From: JAWKTM01 sp041399085
GTDB taxonomy: Bacteria > Planctomycetota > Planctomycetia > Pirellulales > Pirellulaceae
Assembly: GCA_041399085.1 (NCBI GenBank)
Contig: JAWKTM010000035.1
Span: 1 to 64,000, forward strand
Length of the DNA stretch: 64,000 bases
Reading direction: 5' to 3'
Under the pieces are notes generated by a model that was given only the letters and a program-made list of their open reading frames with translations, had not been told where the DNA came from and did no database searches. This document shows, piece after piece, positions 1 through 8,805 of the stretch (position 1 is the stretch's first letter; every line of letters starts with the position of its first letter). The translations under genes were made by a program, and so were the position numbers.

Positions 1-33
1 GACCGCCGCTAATACGGAATCGGCCGGGGGCGT

Positions 34-50
34 ACTCGCGAAACGCGAGT
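34..50. repeat. Perfect 7-bp stem-loop
   Basis: ACTCGCG, an AAA loop, then CGCGAGT form a perfect hairpin. No T-run follows, so it is at best a weak or Rho-assisted terminator of a gene beyond the left edge. The rest of 1-317 shows no convincing gene. Confidence 0.4.
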
Positions 51-317
51 TGGCTGGTTGACGTATCGGCCCTTCGGCGACTGACGAGCGAGATTCTACA
101 GGCACTTGGCCGAAGGCGTCAACCACGCCGTCGCAAATCGCGCGGGTGTGGGCAAGGGCGTTTGGTGTGCGGGCCGGAGCAGGGTGTTCCGCCGGCCGGG
201 CAGGGGGAATTCGAGCGGCGGCCGGAATTCACCCAAATCGCCGTGGACAGACGGTGCGGCATTCGGTTATGGTCCCCGCGAATCGAAACGCTTCGGGGTT
301 CTGACACGGATGGGGAG

Positions 318-1178
318 ATGATGCGTAACAGTCGATTTCGCACGGGCTGGAGTGGTTCGCCTAGCAGCAATTTACGGAGCAACGACTGGCGGAATTGTGA
401 TTGGCGGAGCGTGGGACTGGCACTGATGGTTCTTGCGGTGGCGAGCGTTGCGGCGCGGGATACTCGCGCCGATGAATTTCGGATCGACTCGGCCGTGTAT
501 CGAGGCGAGGAGAATACGCCGCTGCTGGAAACGAAGACGCTCTTCAGCGAAGGGCTGGCCTACGACTTCATGCTGACCGGCAGCAAGGAGATTACGGTAC
601 TCGATCCGATCCGCGGTCGCATCATTCTGCTGGATCCCAAAAACGAGCGGCTCTGCACCGTGTCGACCGAGGAGATTCTGCGATTCACGGCGGAAGTTCG
701 CAATTTGATCGGCGACAATCGACGCGAGACGCTCGATCCCGAGTTCACCGAAAGCTATGACGAGGCGTCCAAGCAATTGACGATGCGGAGTAAGTATCTG
801 ATCTACGAATCGACCGGCGTGACGCCCAAACATTTAACGGCGGTTGCAATGTATCGGGCCTTCGCCGATTGGTCCGCGCGGCTCAATGCCATGCGCCCCA
901 ACAATCCGCCTCCGTTTGGTCGTCTGAAGTTAAACGCGGCGATAGCCGAACGAAACCTGATCCCCCGCACGGTCACTCGGACCACCATGTCGGCCGCGGG
1001 ACCGTTGTCGGCGATCAGCCGCAGTCGGCTTGTGATGCGGAGCGATCATTTGGTCGTGTGGTCGCTTTCGGCCACGGATCGCAAGGAAATCGGCCAAGTC
1101 AGCGACTACTTGACCAAATTCAAGCCAGTTACCTTCGAGGACTATCACGCGCCGTCGGCGACCGTGGCTAGAAACTGA
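318..1178 (+). CDS. Secreted hypothetical protein
   Basis: 286-residue protein of unknown function. The start at 318 (a second ATG follows at 321) puts a basic segment before a hydrophobic stretch (VGLALMVLAVASVAA), then the mature part starts near ADEFRID, which fits a signal peptide. An upstream in-frame extension to 162 is open but lacks coding character. The mature part is mixed alpha/beta with no catalytic motif I recognise; the pattern of short beta-strand segments (KEITVLDPIRGRIILLDP) resembles secreted hypotheticals common in planctomycetes. It converges on the next gene. Function cannot be assigned. Confidence 0.75.
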   Translation: MMRNSRFRTGWSGSPSSNLRSNDWRNCDWRSVGLALMVLAVASVAARDTRADEFRIDSAVYRGEENTPLLETKTLFSEGLAYDFMLTGSKEITVLDPIRGRIILLDPKNERLCTVSTEEILRFTAEVRNLIGDNRRETLDPEFTESYDEASKQLTMRSKYLIYESTGVTPKHLTAVAMYRAFADWSARLNAMRPNNPPPFGRLKLNAAIAERNLIPRTVTRTTMSAAGPLSAISRSRLVMRSDHLVVWSLSATDRKEIGQVSDYLTKFKPVTFEDYHAPSATVARN

Positions 1179-1309
1179 CGTGGCGGAACGAGCGGCGGGT
1201 CGCGCATGTTTTGTCGGGCATCGGAATCGTTGCCGAGAATGACGCGTCACTGGCCAAAGGGTACGACGCTCGGCGGGCGGAAGGTTCCGAGTGAACGCGG
1301 ACGCATGAC

Positions 1310-3190
1310 CTAGCGATAGCGGTTGATCGTGGGCGCGGTTGGCAGACGAGCGCCGCGCGTGGCGTCGTTGTTCGTCGTGGCTGGGCGAAAGCCGCGAATG
1401 CGACCTTTGGGCGTCAGGCCTTGCACATCAATCGGTTCGGTCAATTGATCGACGCCGATGTTTCCGGCCTCGTCGCGAACCTCAATCTTCAGATAGATCT
1501 GCTCGGGCAGTCGCGGGTCGGCTGGCCAGTTGTATTGGCCGTTGTTAGGCAGGCTGGCGGCGATTGTTGTCCAGGGGCCGTTCGCTTGATCGCTGAATGA
1601 CAGCGTCACGGGTCGCTCGGTCAGCCGGGGATCGTCCGCTTGCCAACGAATGATGAGTTGCCCGACTTCGTTGCCTTGGCCATAGTTGGCCGAAGTCAAC
1701 CGAGTCGTTGGGGCCGTGCTATCCACGCCTACCCACAAATCGGCAAGGTCGCCCGGTTGCGGTTGGCGGCTGGCCAAGCCGTTGTTGCCGATCACGACAA
1801 TGCTAAAGCCGTAGATGCCGTCTCGGTCGACTTCCACGTTCAACGGACTAGTCCGATCCTTGTCGACGCCCCAGTAGTCCCACTTTTGTCCGCCGTTCCG
1901 CGTGACCCACAACTGCACATCGGCGACTCCTTCCGGGCCGACCGAATCGACGTCGTAATCGAGGTTGAAACGCCGTAAGTTGGTCATTTGCGGCTGAACG
2001 CCGGACGGCAGAACGACCATCTCCTCGACGGCCGGCTGGGATTGATTCGCGGGTGTCGCTTGATCGGCCACGCCTGGTCGCACGTGGTCTGGCATGGGCT
2101 GCTGGGCCGGAAGTCCGGGAATGGATTGCGCCGTGGCACGCTCTTGGCTGGCCGGCTGAGCGGGGATGCGTTGCGGCTGGTTCGCGCCCGTAAACTGAGA
2201 CTGCGGACTTCCCGAACTCGGCGGAGTCGGTTGATTCGCGATTTGAGCCGCATGGGCCGATCCGCCGGTAGCCGGAATTGCGTTGTTGGCTGGCCAAGTC
2301 GTGGCGCCGGCGCTGGGCGGTGGTTGCCAAGCGTTGCGGTCGACCGGTGGCGCCGGCCCGGCTTCGTTCGGCGCGGCGCCGCGTGCGGCCACTTTGGGGA
2401 TCGCGACCTGCCGCACGACAACCGTCGAGTTGCCGGCCTGGTCGCGAACTTCGGCTCGCACATTCACGGGCGATTCCGATTCCGGGGGCCACCACGAGGT
2501 TCGTCCGGTCAAGTTGTGCCGTTCGCCGGGTTCGGTCGGAGATTCGATGTTGACCGGCTGCCAAGGCTGGCCAGCGGACGACTGATATTCGATTCGCAAC
2601 GAGCGGGGATCGAGGGTCGGGTCGAACACGCGCCACTCGGCCAACACTTCGCCCGCCGGGCCAGGAGTCGCTTGAAATTCCAAACGTGGCTGGGTGGTGT
2701 CGATAATCACCGCCTGTTCGGGACGCAGCGGTCCATCGGGAAACGAACGACCGCGTTGATCGACCGTCCGCGAGGCGAACCAGTACTCGCCGTCACCCGT
2801 GGCTCGAAACAGAAACCGGCCGGCGCTGGGCGCTTGGCGGCTATATAGATCCCATTTGGCGCCTTGGTCTTTGGAGATGAATAACTGAACCTCGACCGCT
2901 GGCGACTCCATCTGCTCGACGGAAAACCCCATTTCGAACGCTGTATATCGCGTCGTGGTCCGTGGCAATTGTGCGGCGAAAGCGCTCGCGGAGCTTGAGC
3001 CGGGGGCGTTCGGAGCAGCGGCGCCGCCGGGCATCGCCGTCGTCACGGGAGGCGGAGCGGCCGGAGCCGGAGAATTCGCGCCTCGTTCGTAAGGGCTGGG
3101 CAGGGTTCCTTGCCCACCGACTTGGCCGCGCACGGTTGCGGTCGAACAAGCAACGGCCAAAGCAACGGCGAGTGCTGTCGAGCGACGCAT
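1310..3190 (-). CDS. Secreted protein with proline-rich linker and Ig-like repeats
   Basis: 626 residues. The start at 3190 follows a strong ribosome site (GGGGGGAG) and gives a clear signal peptide (MRRSTALAVALAVACSTATVRGQ). Two similar beta-rich units, about residues 65-260 and 385-590, share phrases such as FISKDQGAKWDLY / WVTRNGGQKWDYWG and DSTAPTTRL / DTTQPRLEF. They flank a Pro/Gln/Ala-rich low-complexity linker. This suggests an internal duplication of Ig/fibronectin-like domains in an extracytoplasmic structural or adhesion-like protein. No enzyme motif is visible. It is divergent from the radical SAM gene and convergent with the gene on its left. Confidence 0.8.
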   Translation of the reverse strand: MRRSTALAVALAVACSTATVRGQVGGQGTLPSPYERGANSPAPAAPPPVTTAMPGGAAAPNAPGSSSASAFAAQLPRTTTRYTAFEMGFSVEQMESPAVEVQLFISKDQGAKWDLYSRQAPSAGRFLFRATGDGEYWFASRTVDQRGRSFPDGPLRPEQAVIIDTTQPRLEFQATPGPAGEVLAEWRVFDPTLDPRSLRIEYQSSAGQPWQPVNIESPTEPGERHNLTGRTSWWPPESESPVNVRAEVRDQAGNSTVVVRQVAIPKVAARGAAPNEAGPAPPVDRNAWQPPPSAGATTWPANNAIPATGGSAHAAQIANQPTPPSSGSPQSQFTGANQPQRIPAQPASQERATAQSIPGLPAQQPMPDHVRPGVADQATPANQSQPAVEEMVVLPSGVQPQMTNLRRFNLDYDVDSVGPEGVADVQLWVTRNGGQKWDYWGVDKDRTSPLNVEVDRDGIYGFSIVVIGNNGLASRQPQPGDLADLWVGVDSTAPTTRLTSANYGQGNEVGQLIIRWQADDPRLTERPVTLSFSDQANGPWTTIAASLPNNGQYNWPADPRLPEQIYLKIEVRDEAGNIGVDQLTEPIDVQGLTPKGRIRGFRPATTNNDATRGARLPTAPTINRYR

Positions 3191-3534
3191 CGGTGAACTC
3201 CCCCCTGGAACAATGAACAACAGCGCGCAATGTGTCCGCGCTTGGGGAGGTATCGGATCAGCCGATTGCGAGGCTTGAGCGGGATCTGCCGCGCCGCCGT
3301 GCGGCGTATGTCTCACTGGCTGAAATGGCATTTCATGATTGGCTTTTCCCGACTAAACTCCGCCGCTCCGTTGATTTGTTAAGCTCCCGCAGACGGAACA
3401 ACCGATACAAACGAATCAACATGTGCAACTCGACCACGCGAGAGCGCAGCGCTGCGTGGTCTACGGAAAAAGTGCCCTCCGCCGGGACGCGACGCCAATC
3501 TCACTGCCCCTCGGACCATTGCGAAAGGATTCTC
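3191..3534. other. Divergent intergenic region, no gene seen
   Basis: 344 bp between two divergent genes and so expected to hold both promoters. The plus-strand frame stays open through it, but the downstream homology and ribosome site begin only at 3535. No clear -35/-10 pair was recognised. Confidence 0.4.
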
Positions 3535-4428
3535 ATGGCCGGCTCGAAGATCTTCAGTTTCGTCGTTGGCAGCACGATGGACGCCATGCGGAAAAGCTTT
3601 CCCAAGACCGTACGGGTGGAAACCACGAATCACTGCAATGCCGCTTGCTCGTTTTGTCCTCGCGACACTATCGGACGCGAGAAGACGTTCATGGAGCAAG
3701 ACTTATATGAGAAAATCGTGGATGAGTGCGTCGAGGGAAAATGTGAGGTATTGCACCTTCACAATTTTGGCGAGCCGCTGCTGGACAAACGATTGCCGGA
3801 CTGGATTCAATTGGCCAAGGATCGTGGAATCCCAAAGGTGAAGATCTTTTCCAATGGGGCTCTGTTGACCGGCAAGATGGCCGAACGTCTGTTGGATGCC
3901 GGATTGGACGAGATCAAAATCAGCGTCGACGGCGCGGACGCCGAGGAGTTCAACAAGCTGCGTATCGGCTTGAAGCACGACATGGTGGTGAAGAACACCC
4001 GCGAGTTCAAGGAACTGCGCGATCAGCGTGGCGCTTCGACGAAAGTCGTGGCGGCATGTTGCTCGACGACCGACAAGGGCCAAACGGTGAAAATGCTGGA
4101 CGGCGTGGTCGACGATATCGACTTCGCGCGGCTCCACAATTGGGCCGGTTCCCGCGGCGTGTTCGCCAACCTAACCGTCCGTAAGCCTTGCGATCGGTTG
4201 TGGCGTACCATGACGATTTTAGTCAACGGCGACGTGGCGCTTTGCTGCCTCGATCATTCGGGCAAGGAAGTGTTAGGTAACTGCCGGACGGACCGCATCG
4301 AAAGCATCTGGAACAACGACCGCTATCGCGAGCTGCGAAACCTTCATAAGCAATCTCGCCAAAACGAAATCTCATTGTGTGGCGGCTGCTCGAAGTCGTT
4401 CTTGATTGGCTCCGCAAAAGCCGCGTAG
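3535..4428 (+). CDS. Radical SAM/SPASM domain protein
   Basis: 297 residues from ATG 3535, preceded by GAAAGGA. The radical SAM cluster motif CNAACSFC (CxxxCxxC, about residues 35-42) binds the SAM-cleaving 4Fe-4S cluster. The core continues with LHNFGEPLLD and VKIFSNGALLT. A C-terminal SPASM-type region has Cys residues in RKPCDRLW, VALCCLDHSG, NCRTDR and SLCGGCSKS, which would ligate auxiliary clusters. This architecture is typical of peptide- or carbohydrate-modifying enzymes. No precursor peptide or partner gene is next to it, so the substrate is unknown. Confidence 0.88.
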   Translation: MAGSKIFSFVVGSTMDAMRKSFPKTVRVETTNHCNAACSFCPRDTIGREKTFMEQDLYEKIVDECVEGKCEVLHLHNFGEPLLDKRLPDWIQLAKDRGIPKVKIFSNGALLTGKMAERLLDAGLDEIKISVDGADAEEFNKLRIGLKHDMVVKNTREFKELRDQRGASTKVVAACCSTTDKGQTVKMLDGVVDDIDFARLHNWAGSRGVFANLTVRKPCDRLWRTMTILVNGDVALCCLDHSGKEVLGNCRTDRIESIWNNDRYRELRNLHKQSRQNEISLCGGCSKSFLIGSAKAA

Positions 4429-4455
4429 CAATGTGGCTGGGCTGCAATCCCAGGT

Positions 4456-5049
4456 CTATTCGGGTTGCGGAGGCTGGGATTGAATGTCGGCGACATCCTT
4501 GTCCGCCAACGGCACGCTGATCACCAGCGCGGCGAACCTTTGCTTTTTGTCATTGGTGCGAAGAAATCCGCCGTGGCAACTGATGCAGCCGTCATGCAGC
4601 GGGATTCGTTCGGCTCGTCGATAATGCCCGCCCTCGACCTTCTCATAATCGCTTTGCTCCGCGGACAACGCCTTGGCCGCTTGTCGCTCGAAATCCGTTT
4701 CGGGTTCGTGGTCGATACTCATGGCTCGCAAATTCACGGATATCCATCGAGCTTCGATTTTCATCTGTCGCTTCATTTCGGAAAACACGTCTTCCATTGC
4801 CCTCGCGGGTATGACAGCTCGGTCGCCGTGAAAGTAGCGATCGTGGATCACTTCCAAAGTGGTGGCGTAAACATTGTGCATCACTTTGGCGCGATCTCGC
4901 GCCGTGGCCAAAGGCACTCGGTGTGAGTCGGCTGGCTTCTCCGTGGCGGCTTCGGCGGGAGTTGCCGAGGCGGGCTCGTCGCCCCACGCTGCGTCCAGAA
5001 CCAACATATGAAAGAGTCCACACACAATTGCCGCGCGGTAATACGACAT
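4456..5049 (-). CDS. DUF3365 (Tll0287-like) haem-domain protein
   Basis: 197 residues from ATG 5049. A signal peptide (MSYYRAAIVCGLFHMLVLDAAWG) is followed by the DUF3365 pattern: HNVYATTLEVIHDRYFH, then an ISVNLRAMSIDHEPETDFE core, and a C-terminal CxxCH haem-attachment motif (GCISCHGG). The family gives periplasmic c-type haem proteins proposed to act in redox or gas sensing. The upstream neighbour on the same strand is an Rrf2 regulator 140 bp away, so the two may work together. Longer in-frame starts exist but would bury the signal peptide. Confidence 0.85.
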   Translation of the reverse strand: MSYYRAAIVCGLFHMLVLDAAWGDEPASATPAEAATEKPADSHRVPLATARDRAKVMHNVYATTLEVIHDRYFHGDRAVIPARAMEDVFSEMKRQMKIEARWISVNLRAMSIDHEPETDFERQAAKALSAEQSDYEKVEGGHYRRAERIPLHDGCISCHGGFLRTNDKKQRFAALVISVPLADKDVADIQSQPPQPE

Positions 5050-5189
5050 GGCTGCCTCGGTGATTGATTTAGGTGGGATTGTTAGGTAGGAGGTTTGGGT
5101 AGGAAGATGTGTGAGGGCGGCCCGCTTTAGGGTCACGGACATGACTTGAGGACAATGAAGGAAGGGTGGGCGTAGAGCAGAGCGGCATT

Positions 5190-5618
5190 TTAAGGCGTGT
5201 TTACTTCGCACAACGGCGTGAATTTGCTGGTGGATCGCATCAATTGCCCCATCGTGACCCGAGCGTAGGCGGCTTCGGTAGCCGCGTAAGACTCGTCCAG
5301 CTCCTTGTGCAGTGGACAGAGACTTGTGTGTGACGCCAAGCCGAGCGGGCAGTGTCGAATTCTTTCGAGAGGCGACACGGCGTTGACTACGTCGAGAATG
5401 GAAATGTCGTCCGGTTTGCGTCGAAGCGAGTAACCGCCGCCTGGTCCCGGTCGCGAACGCACCAAGTCGGCTCGCACCAAGTCCTGCAGTACCTTGTGCA
5501 AGTAGCGGCGCGGCACCTTCGTCACCTCGGCCAGCACTTCGGCCGATTCCACGGATTCTGGCGACTTCGCCAAACAAGCCACGGTGCGAAGCGCGTATTC
5601 AGCGGTTTTGGGCAGCAA
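5190..5618 (-). CDS. Rrf2 family transcriptional regulator
   Basis: 142 residues if the TTG at 5618 is used. It is preceded by GCGAGGA at good spacing, and the protein then begins MLPKTAEYALRTV, matching the usual family N-terminus. The winged-helix DNA-binding part (LAEVTKVPRRYLHKVLQDL, then RSRPGPGGGYSLRR) is followed by a sensor segment with two cysteines (RHCPLGLASHTSLCPLH). Family members with three cysteines hold Fe-S clusters (IscR, NsrR); here only two are in the usual position, plus His residues. A longer in-frame start at 5825 has no family support. Probable partner of the haem protein downstream. Confidence 0.85.
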   Translation of the reverse strand: MLPKTAEYALRTVACLAKSPESVESAEVLAEVTKVPRRYLHKVLQDLVRADLVRSRPGPGGGYSLRRKPDDISILDVVNAVSPLERIRHCPLGLASHTSLCPLHKELDESYAATEAAYARVTMGQLMRSTSKFTPLCEVNTP

Positions 5619-5833
5619 CTTCGAATCCTCGCCTTTTCGATGCAACGGACGTAGCGCGACTCCGGCGAATGCCGATTCTACACAACGGCATGCAGAAAGC
5701 AAGTGTGTTTTCACAGGCAACTCTGCACGAAGAATCAGGGACGGTTGACGTGGAAGTTCGCAATCGGTCCCGAATGGGAGGTTCGTGAACCGAGAAGGTG
5801 CGGACGGAACGACGCCACAAGTCAAAGAGGAGC

Positions 5834-5866
5834 TTGACTGGTGAATCGCGTGGGCAAGCGTATAAT
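5834..5866 (+). promoter_or_regulatory. Candidate promoter for the AAA/TOPRIM module
   Basis: TTGACT at 5834-5839 and a perfect TATAAT at 5861-5866 lie about 80 bp before the AAA gene. The spacer is 21 bp, longer than the usual 16-18, so the -35 assignment is doubtful. The -10 is the more convincing half. Confidence 0.35.
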
Positions 5867-5943
5867 CAACTTGAGTTGCCCCGCCGGGGACGTCGAATGT
5901 TTCAAGCTTCGTGATCGAATCTCTCGTTCTTGCATTGCCTCCT

Positions 5944-7044
5944 ATGATCGAACGACTCTATGTCCAGAATTTTCGTTGCTTGGAGAGCCTGACGCTCGAT
6001 TTGTCGGATTGTTCTTCCGCCCTACTTGTGGGACGCAACGGCACCGGAAAATCCGCAATCCGATCCGCCATGGCGGTGCTTCAACGGATTGGCCGGGGAA
6101 GCAGTCGTGTGGGGCAGTTGATTTCGCCAAGCGACTTTTCTTTCAATCGAATCGATCGCCCTATGCGATTTGAATTGGAGGCTACGGTCGCCGGTAAGCG
6201 ATATCAATATGATATTTCGTTTGAGTGGCCCGATCATTTTCGTGAGGCTCGCATTCTTGATGAGAAGGTGTCGGTAGATGGGATTAATGTCTTTGCTCGC
6301 CACCATTCGCAGGTCCGACTTGGGAGCGAAGCCGAATTCGGACTTGATTGGCACGTGTTCGCCTTACCAGTAATTAACGATAGTCCCCCAACCCGTTCGC
6401 TCCAGCAACTAAAGGATTATCTGGCGTCGATCGTGCTACTGACTCCAATCCCGCGGCAGATGAACGGTTTCTCCAGCCAACCATCGGTGGAATTGGTAGA
6501 AGACGCTTCCAATTTCGCAAGTTGTCTGCGGGCGTTGTTTGAGAAAAAGCCAGCCGCCTACGGTGCATTCGACGAGGCGATTCGCGAATTGATTCCCGAT
6601 TTCGAAGCAATTGAGAATGTCGAGCGTGGCAAAGACGGCAGGCAACTCATGGTTACGTTTGGTGGACCAGGTGGCGAAAACAGTTTCACGATCGAGTTCG
6701 ATGCGTTGTCCGACGGCGAGAAGTGTTTTTTTATTGCCGCCTATTTACAGGCGTCAATCGCAGCGGGCTTTCCCGTTGTTTGCATGTGGGATGAGCCGGA
6801 TAACCATCTTTCGATGTCGGAAATTGGGCATTTGATTGCGACACTTAGGAGGTCGTCGCGCCGCGGTGGACAGTTTATCGCTACAAGTCATCATCCAGAG
6901 ACTGTACGCAGGTTTTCGGATGAGAATACAATTGTGTTAACGCGCCGTTCCCATTTGGATCCGACAATCCCAAAGCTCTTGAGTGACATTTGCTATGAAG
7001 GCGATCTCGTCGATGCCATGATCCGCGATGAGGTCGTCGGATGA
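5944..7044 (+). CDS. AAA ATPase, OLD/RecF-like (ABC-type ATPase fold)
   Basis: 366 residues from ATG 5944 (an in-frame ATG at 5911 is possible), starting with the family hallmark IERLYVQNFRCLESL. Walker A is GRNGTGKS (residues 30-37), the ABC signature-like segment is LSDGEKCFF, Walker B is VVCMWDEPDNHL near residue 283, and a switch His lies in IATSHHPETV. This matches AAA_21/OLD-type ATPases. Its stop overlaps the next start (ATGA), so the two are translationally coupled. The module has more A/T-rich codons than its neighbours, which hints at transfer. Likely role: the ATPase half of a nuclease complex, possibly anti-phage; inferred, not shown. Confidence 0.85.
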   Translation: MIERLYVQNFRCLESLTLDLSDCSSALLVGRNGTGKSAIRSAMAVLQRIGRGSSRVGQLISPSDFSFNRIDRPMRFELEATVAGKRYQYDISFEWPDHFREARILDEKVSVDGINVFARHHSQVRLGSEAEFGLDWHVFALPVINDSPPTRSLQQLKDYLASIVLLTPIPRQMNGFSSQPSVELVEDASNFASCLRALFEKKPAAYGAFDEAIRELIPDFEAIENVERGKDGRQLMVTFGGPGGENSFTIEFDALSDGEKCFFIAAYLQASIAAGFPVVCMWDEPDNHLSMSEIGHLIATLRRSSRRGGQFIATSHHPETVRRFSDENTIVLTRRSHLDPTIPKLLSDICYEGDLVDAMIRDEVVG

Positions 7045-7532
7045 GCGTTAATCGTTATCAGCCCCATGTTCTCGTAATACCCGAAGATCGCGCCGACGAG
7101 CAAATTGCCAACGGTTTTATCCAGCACGATCGAATTCAGATACGTCGCATTCAGATATTGCCGTGCGCCAACGGTTGGCCGGGAGTACTCGAGAAGTTCA
7201 AAGTCGAGTACGTCCGACATCTTTGCATGTATCCGCAGGCGCAAGTAATCCTGCTGATTGATTTCGATCGGCAGTACAAAAGCCGCCGACAAATGTTCGA
7301 AGATGAAACCCCCGTTGACCTTCGAGAGCGGGTTTATGTAATTGGGGCCAGCGACAACCCTGAATCGTTGCGCGACGCATTAGGTACAAATTTCGAATCA
7401 ATCGGACTTGCATTGGCCGATGAATGCTATCGACGTATTTCGGCTATGTGGGCGCATAAGGATCTCAAACATAATGAACCCGACCGCCTGCGGTTACTCG
7501 AATCCGTTCGATCGACGGTCTTTCTCCTTTAG
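7041..7532 (+). CDS. Small TOPRIM-like protein coupled to the AAA ATPase
   Basis: 163 residues; the ATG overlaps the stop of the AAA gene by four bases. The start HVLVIPEDRADEQI and the later VILLIDFDRQY (Asp74, Asp76) fit the TOPRIM pattern of one Glu after the first strand and a DxD after a later strand, as in OLD nucleases and DUF4276-like partners. In OLD proteins the TOPRIM nuclease is fused behind the ATPase; here it would be a separate chain. No other domain is seen. It may instead belong to an unnamed family that only resembles TOPRIM. Confidence 0.7.
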   Translation: MSVNRYQPHVLVIPEDRADEQIANGFIQHDRIQIRRIQILPCANGWPGVLEKFKVEYVRHLCMYPQAQVILLIDFDRQYKSRRQMFEDETPVDLRERVYVIGASDNPESLRDALGTNFESIGLALADECYRRISAMWAHKDLKHNEPDRLRLLESVRSTVFLL

Positions 7533-7617
7533 GTGTTGATTTCCGGTTCAGCGGAAGACAATTGACCTATTCAATGTGGAATTCAGCGCCTCACTGCGAT
7601 TTCTAGCACTAACTGAT

Positions 7618-8691
7618 TCAGGAAAAGGTCACTGATTTCCAGACCGGCTTCCGTGCCACAAGCAGTCCGCAGTGGATGAGGGTAGGCAGCATCTCGCCGA
7701 CATTTAGACCGGCCTTATCGAGCCAACGGACGTATTCGGCTTGGCTGTAGGCGCGGCCTTCGGTCAGTGTGAATAGGGCGGCCGAATACAAGGCGATTGG
7801 TAGCGGTCCATCCAATTCGTCGTTCAGAAACACATCGTGGATTAGCAGCATTCCACCGGGCGGGAGGGCATCCGCACAGCGACGAACCAGCGCTTCGCAG
7901 GCTGGCTCGTCCCAATCGTGCAAGACATTGGATAGTAGGATCGCTTGGCAGTTGTTAGGCAGGGGATCCACGAACATATCGCCAGCGATCAGCGCGATGC
8001 GATTACCCACGCCGTACTCCACCGCCATTTCGTGGGCGACTTTCAGCACCTCGGGACGATCGAGAACGCACGCTTCGAGTGATGGATGCCGTTGCAGGCA
8101 AGCAATGCTGTAGATTCCGGTGCCGCCGCCGATGTCGAGCAAGCGGCGCACGTCCGCCAGCGGAGCGACGCGAGCCAAATGCGGCGCCACGTTTTTCGCC
8201 CGACCTGCGAGCGCCATGGTGAAGAAACGCGCGGTCGATTCTCGTTCCATCGCCGACTCCATGCCGTCGCGATAGATAAACGCCGCTCCTTCCTCCGCCT
8301 CGGCATTCGCCGGACGATTGGTACGCAACCGTTCGATCATCTCGCGTACCGCCGGATCGTCCGCCGCCAGCGACACGTAGCCGCTCACATCAAATTCACC
8401 GCCAGGCAACAGGTGTTCGGCGGCCATTGGCGTTAGAGAAAGGCGGCCATCCGAATCACAGGCCAACAGCCCCATCGCTCGCAAGGCAGTCGTCAAAACC
8501 ACGGCGGGCCGTCGTTCCAATCCGACACTTCGGTGAAGGTCTTGGATCGTGGGGGACGTTTCGGAAACGACGCGAAACAAGTCGAATTCGGCCACCGCGG
8601 CGGTTAGCAACTGTGTTGCGTAAACGCCGCGAAACGACTCGAAAATGGGTGTGGGATCGTGAACGGGAGAAGTAAGTGCGGATCGGGGCAT
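7618..8691 (-). CDS. SAM-dependent O-methyltransferase (Methyltransf_2 type)
   Basis: 357 residues. The N-terminal winged-helix dimerisation domain (ATQLLTAAVAEFDLFRVV, then SVGLERRPAVVLTTALRAMGLL) is followed by a class I Rossmann domain with the SAM motif DIGGGTGIYS and the later LSNVLHDWDEPAC, where the His is the usual catalytic base of this family. Relatives include acetylserotonin and hydroxyneurosporene O-methyltransferases. No biosynthetic genes lie nearby, so the substrate is unknown. It ends about 85 bp from the TOPRIM-like gene, convergently. Confidence 0.85.
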   Translation of the reverse strand: MPRSALTSPVHDPTPIFESFRGVYATQLLTAAVAEFDLFRVVSETSPTIQDLHRSVGLERRPAVVLTTALRAMGLLACDSDGRLSLTPMAAEHLLPGGEFDVSGYVSLAADDPAVREMIERLRTNRPANAEAEEGAAFIYRDGMESAMERESTARFFTMALAGRAKNVAPHLARVAPLADVRRLLDIGGGTGIYSIACLQRHPSLEACVLDRPEVLKVAHEMAVEYGVGNRIALIAGDMFVDPLPNNCQAILLSNVLHDWDEPACEALVRRCADALPPGGMLLIHDVFLNDELDGPLPIALYSAALFTLTEGRAYSQAEYVRWLDKAGLNVGEMLPTLIHCGLLVARKPVWKSVTFS

Positions 8692-8805
8692 AAGTTCAGA
8701 GTCGCGTTATTTCGTGGCAATAATGGTTCGTCGAACTGCATGGGCGCCCAAAAGCTCCACTACAAGGTTCGTGACATTATAACAGTAGGAATGTTTGTGG
8801 CGCCA

